NCBI GenBank assembly: GCA_944383975.1
Contig: CALWRN010000056.1
Location: forward strand, 1 to 32,449
Direction of reading: 5' to 3'
DNA: 32,449 bases
Source: an uncultured Clostridia bacterium
GTDB taxonomy: Bacteria; Bacillota; Clostridia; Christensenellales; UBA1242
A program made the position numbers and the translations under genes. Of the stretch, positions 30,098 through 32,449 are shown piece after piece; the stretch's first letter is position 1, and each line of letters starts with the position of its first letter. The notes under the pieces were generated by a model. It saw nothing but the letters and a program-made list of their open reading frames with translations. It was not told where the DNA came from and searched no databases.

Positions 30098-32449
30098 TTG
30101 AACTATAATTCACTATTGAATCTTGGTTTGCTACAAAAGATAGGTACGTTCTTTGATATAATTCCTAAGGTTATATACTTTTTATTTGCGGCTATTTCCA
30201 GTGGTGTTGATGCGATGCAAGCATTGGTAAGAAAACTTGCTGGTCTTGATGTTTATTATGATGTAAATGGAAATCCTATTAGTCAACAAGATCCATTAAC
30301 TGAATTTCTTTATGGAATACTTGGTTTTGGAGATAATGCAGCAGCATACGAAGCCCTCAATACAGTTTTCTGGAGTTTGGCAATTTTTGGTGTTATTGTT
30401 CTTGTTATATCAACTATCGTTGCAATAGTAAAATCGCATTATAACGAAGATACGGCAGGGACAAGCCCTTGGAAATACATTTATACATCTCTTAAAGCTG
30501 TTTTCACTTTTGTAGTTGTTCCTGTTGCTGTAATTGTCGGTATGCAATTAACAAGTTTTCTTTTAAGGACACTTGATCAAATCACTGCAGGTGCAGGAAA
30601 TGAAAGTGAAATAGAAGAAATGTATGGCAGAGATGTTGTAGATCTATTTGCTTCGGAAACATCAGCTGACGGTGGATCTGTAAGTTATGCACACTATGAT
30701 TATTTTGGTTCTAGAGGTGCAAGCACTACAACGACATTTGGTGGAATGTTATTCAATGCAAGCCTTTACTCAGCGAATAGAGTTAGAAATGGTGCGATAA
30801 GCGAGTCAACAATTGGTAATATTAGATATGGTGCACACTTTGAAGGAGTTGAAGTAGAAATTCCAATTATAGGTGGAACTATAGGTGGAGGAAATTGGGT
30901 TGGAGGAACTCAGATTTTCGGAAATAGTGAAGTTGTTGATGGAATTGAATCAAGCGAAGATAGAATTGAGTTTATTGCATCACAAGTTGATTATGCTTTT
31001 GCAAATTGTTTGGCTTTTGATGATGGACTTAGTTACAGTCAACTTAAAGATCAAATAGGAGATGCTGCTCCTGTTTGGGAACTTTCGGATATATTCGGTA
31101 TAGGGAAAACCAGTGTAGATGCTTTTTCAAAATGGGATGTTTCTACTGTATGGCTATTCTATAACTTATGGCAATTTAACTTCATTATTGCTTTTGTTGG
31201 TGGATTTACAGTATTTACAATCATGATCTCAATTATTGTAGGATTAATGACAAGGTTAATTAAAGGTGCGGCTTTATTCTTAATTTATCCTTCAATTTTA
31301 GGACTAGCACCTATGGATAATTTTAAAGCATTTAAGAGCTGGGGAACAAACTTCATTCAACAAATATTTATGGCAGTTGGTGCTATTGTTGGTATGAATA
31401 TATTGTTGTTAATACTACCTTACTTACAAAATATAAAATTTTTCAATGTTGCAGTTATTGACTATATTGTAAACTTAATTGTTCTTGTTGCTGGACTTTT
31501 GATGGCAAAGGATTTCATAACTATGGTTTCAGGATTTGTTGGTGGTGCAGACGCAAATTCGCTTGGTGCAAGTATGAAAGGAGAGGTTGCTGGAAGTATC
31601 AAAAAAGGTGCAAGTTTGGGAGCTAAAGCAGGACTTGGAACAGCGCGAGTTTTAGGAACTGTTGGTCTAGGTGTAGGAAAAGCTGCGTTTAAGACGGGAA
31701 GAACTATCGTCCGTGCTAAGAGAGCGGATACTGCCCTTGAGAGAGGAAATGCTGCTAGAAAAGAAAAACAAAAATTGGAATCTTCTTTAAAGGCTGGAGA
31801 AGCAGATATTATGAGTAAAGAGACAAGAATGGGCGAGTTGGTTGAAAAATATAAAGAAAATCCTGCTGCTCAAACTGCCGGTAAAATAGCATATCGCAAA
31901 GCATTAGATGAGGGAGCATCCAAAGAGGATGCTGAGAAAGCTAAAAATAAAGCAATTGATGAATATGCAAAGAATTATTTATCACAAAATGATACGGAAT
32001 ATCAAACTTTACAGAAAGACAAGAAGACATTAGAAGAAAAACAAGAAAAAACTATGAAAGACTACGAAAAAGCTTCAGTAAAAGAAGCTAAAATCGCAGA
32101 TATTTATGGTCTTAAACTTGATGATAAAACAGGTAAATATAATGTACAGACAAAAACTAGCGATGATGTATTGTTTGAAGGATTATTCAAAAACCCTAAA
32201 GATAAAGCAAAAGAGAACATTGTAAAAGGTCTTTCTAAAGCAAAAGAGGGATTGGCTGGTTTTGGTAAACATATCTTAAAAGGCTTGGATGATGCATCAA
32301 GTTGGAAGAATTTTGGAAAGAATATTGCCGACGCATTCACAAAAACTGCAAATGAAACAATGCAGGGATTAGGTCTAGATAAGACAATCAGTGCAGCCAA
32401 AGATATTCTAAAACCAGCACTTACTAAAGAGGGAGGAATGTTTAAACCT
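30098..32449 (+). CDS. VirB6/TrbL-like conjugation membrane protein, partial (runs off the window)
   Basis: The frame is open for 784 codons to the window end. No ATG is available; TTG 30098 has GGAGG 11 bases upstream and AAGG directly before it. TM segments: about 92-112 (LAIFGVIVLVISTIVAIV) and 130-150 (VFTFVVVPVAVIVG), then a large outside loop rich in Gly/Ser/Thr. A hydrophobic cluster follows (IIAFVGGFTVFTIMISIIVGLM, LIKGAALFLIYPSILGLAP, FMAVGAIVGMNILLLILPYL, YIVNLIVLVAGLLMAKDFI), then a Gly/Ala/Lys-rich stretch and a long charged, probably coiled-coil cytoplasmic tail. This layout matches VirB6/TrbL-type channel subunits of Gram-positive integrative conjugative elements (the Mbov_0396-like family). 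It is probably the first visible gene of a T4SS cluster to the right. Confidence 0.72.
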   Translation, partial: MNYNSLLNLGLLQKIGTFFDIIPKVIYFLFAAISSGVDAMQALVRKLAGLDVYYDVNGNPISQQDPLTEFLYGILGFGDNAAAYEALNTVFWSLAIFGVIVLVISTIVAIVKSHYNEDTAGTSPWKYIYTSLKAVFTFVVVPVAVIVGMQLTSFLLRTLDQITAGAGNESEIEEMYGRDVVDLFASETSADGGSVSYAHYDYFGSRGASTTTTFGGMLFNASLYSANRVRNGAISESTIGNIRYGAHFEGVEVEIPIIGGTIGGGNWVGGTQIFGNSEVVDGIESSEDRIEFIASQVDYAFANCLAFDDGLSYSQLKDQIGDAAPVWELSDIFGIGKTSVDAFSKWDVSTVWLFYNLWQFNFIIAFVGGFTVFTIMISIIVGLMTRLIKGAALFLIYPSILGLAPMDNFKAFKSWGTNFIQQIFMAVGAIVGMNILLLILPYLQNIKFFNVAVIDYIVNLIVLVAGLLMAKDFITMVSGFVGGADANSLGASMKGEVAGSIKKGASLGAKAGLGTARVLGTVGLGVGKAAFKTGRTIVRAKRADTALERGNAARKEKQKLESSLKAGEADIMSKETRMGELVEKYKENPAAQTAGKIAYRKALDEGASKEDAEKAKNKAIDEYAKNYLSQNDTEYQTLQKDKKTLEEKQEKTMKDYEKASVKEAKIADIYGLKLDDKTGKYNVQTKTSDDVLFEGLFKNPKDKAKENIVKGLSKAKEGLAGFGKHILKGLDDASSWKNFGKNIADAFTKTANETMQGLGLDKTISAAKDILKPALTKEGGMFKP

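Noticed and set aside
32104..32400. Minus-strand 98-aa frame at the right end
   Set aside because: Antisense to the coiled tail of the VirB6-like gene, whose frame is open across the whole region with consistent codon use.

Overview
The window comes from an AT-rich, low-GC Gram-positive bacterium that uses the standard bacterial code: TGA is a real stop in tatD and in the 1986-2669 gene, and TGG encodes Trp. SpmA/SpmB, a PerR-type regulator, very large Ig-like lipoproteins, strong AGGAGG ribosome sites and short AT-rich terminators suggest an uncultured Firmicutes, probably Clostridia-like and possibly gut-dwelling. That placement is an inference from gene content.

Layout. 1-1210: an Hsp20 chaperone and a small two-TM protein, each with a terminator. 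1540-3042: a decayed integrative element (about 1.5 kb) in the 3' end of a tRNA-Asn gene. It is bounded by a 13-bp direct repeat and keeps the C-terminus of a serine recombinase, a HExxH metallopeptidase gene and a coupled small gene. 3031-3105: tRNA-Asn with its own consensus promoter. 3304-6135: the most interesting part. A candidate structured small RNA on the minus strand (own promoter, long hairpin, terminator) diverges from a two-gene operon of paralogous proteins of about 410-424 aa. Each protein carries two RNxxxH motifs typical of HEPN RNases. TTTT(G/A)TAAAA repeats lie between the RNA and the operon.

6362-17093: a giant (3258 aa) Ig/FN3-like lipoprotein and a second lipoprotein whose translation start lies inside a 13-bp inverted repeat. 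17507-18770: a peroxiredoxin-perR operon with a Fur/PerR-type box at the predicted start site. 18880-20767: typA. 20995-26369: a probable operon of a small membrane protein, dnaB, two unknown envelope proteins and gltX. 26409-28260: minus-strand ogt (apparently leaderless) and spmA-spmB, with a small plus-strand gene between them. 28310-29909: tatD-rsmA, overlapping by 4 bp. 29926-end: a strong promoter and a partial VirB6/TrbL-like membrane gene running off the window, probably the first visible gene of a conjugation (type IV secretion) module.

Housekeeping genes (typA, dnaB, gltX, tatD, rsmA) are ordinary. The accessory interest lies in the tRNA-Asn region, in the twin-HEPN operon with its neighbouring RNA, and in the T4SS-like gene at the right edge. 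No CRISPR array and no insertion sequence were seen.
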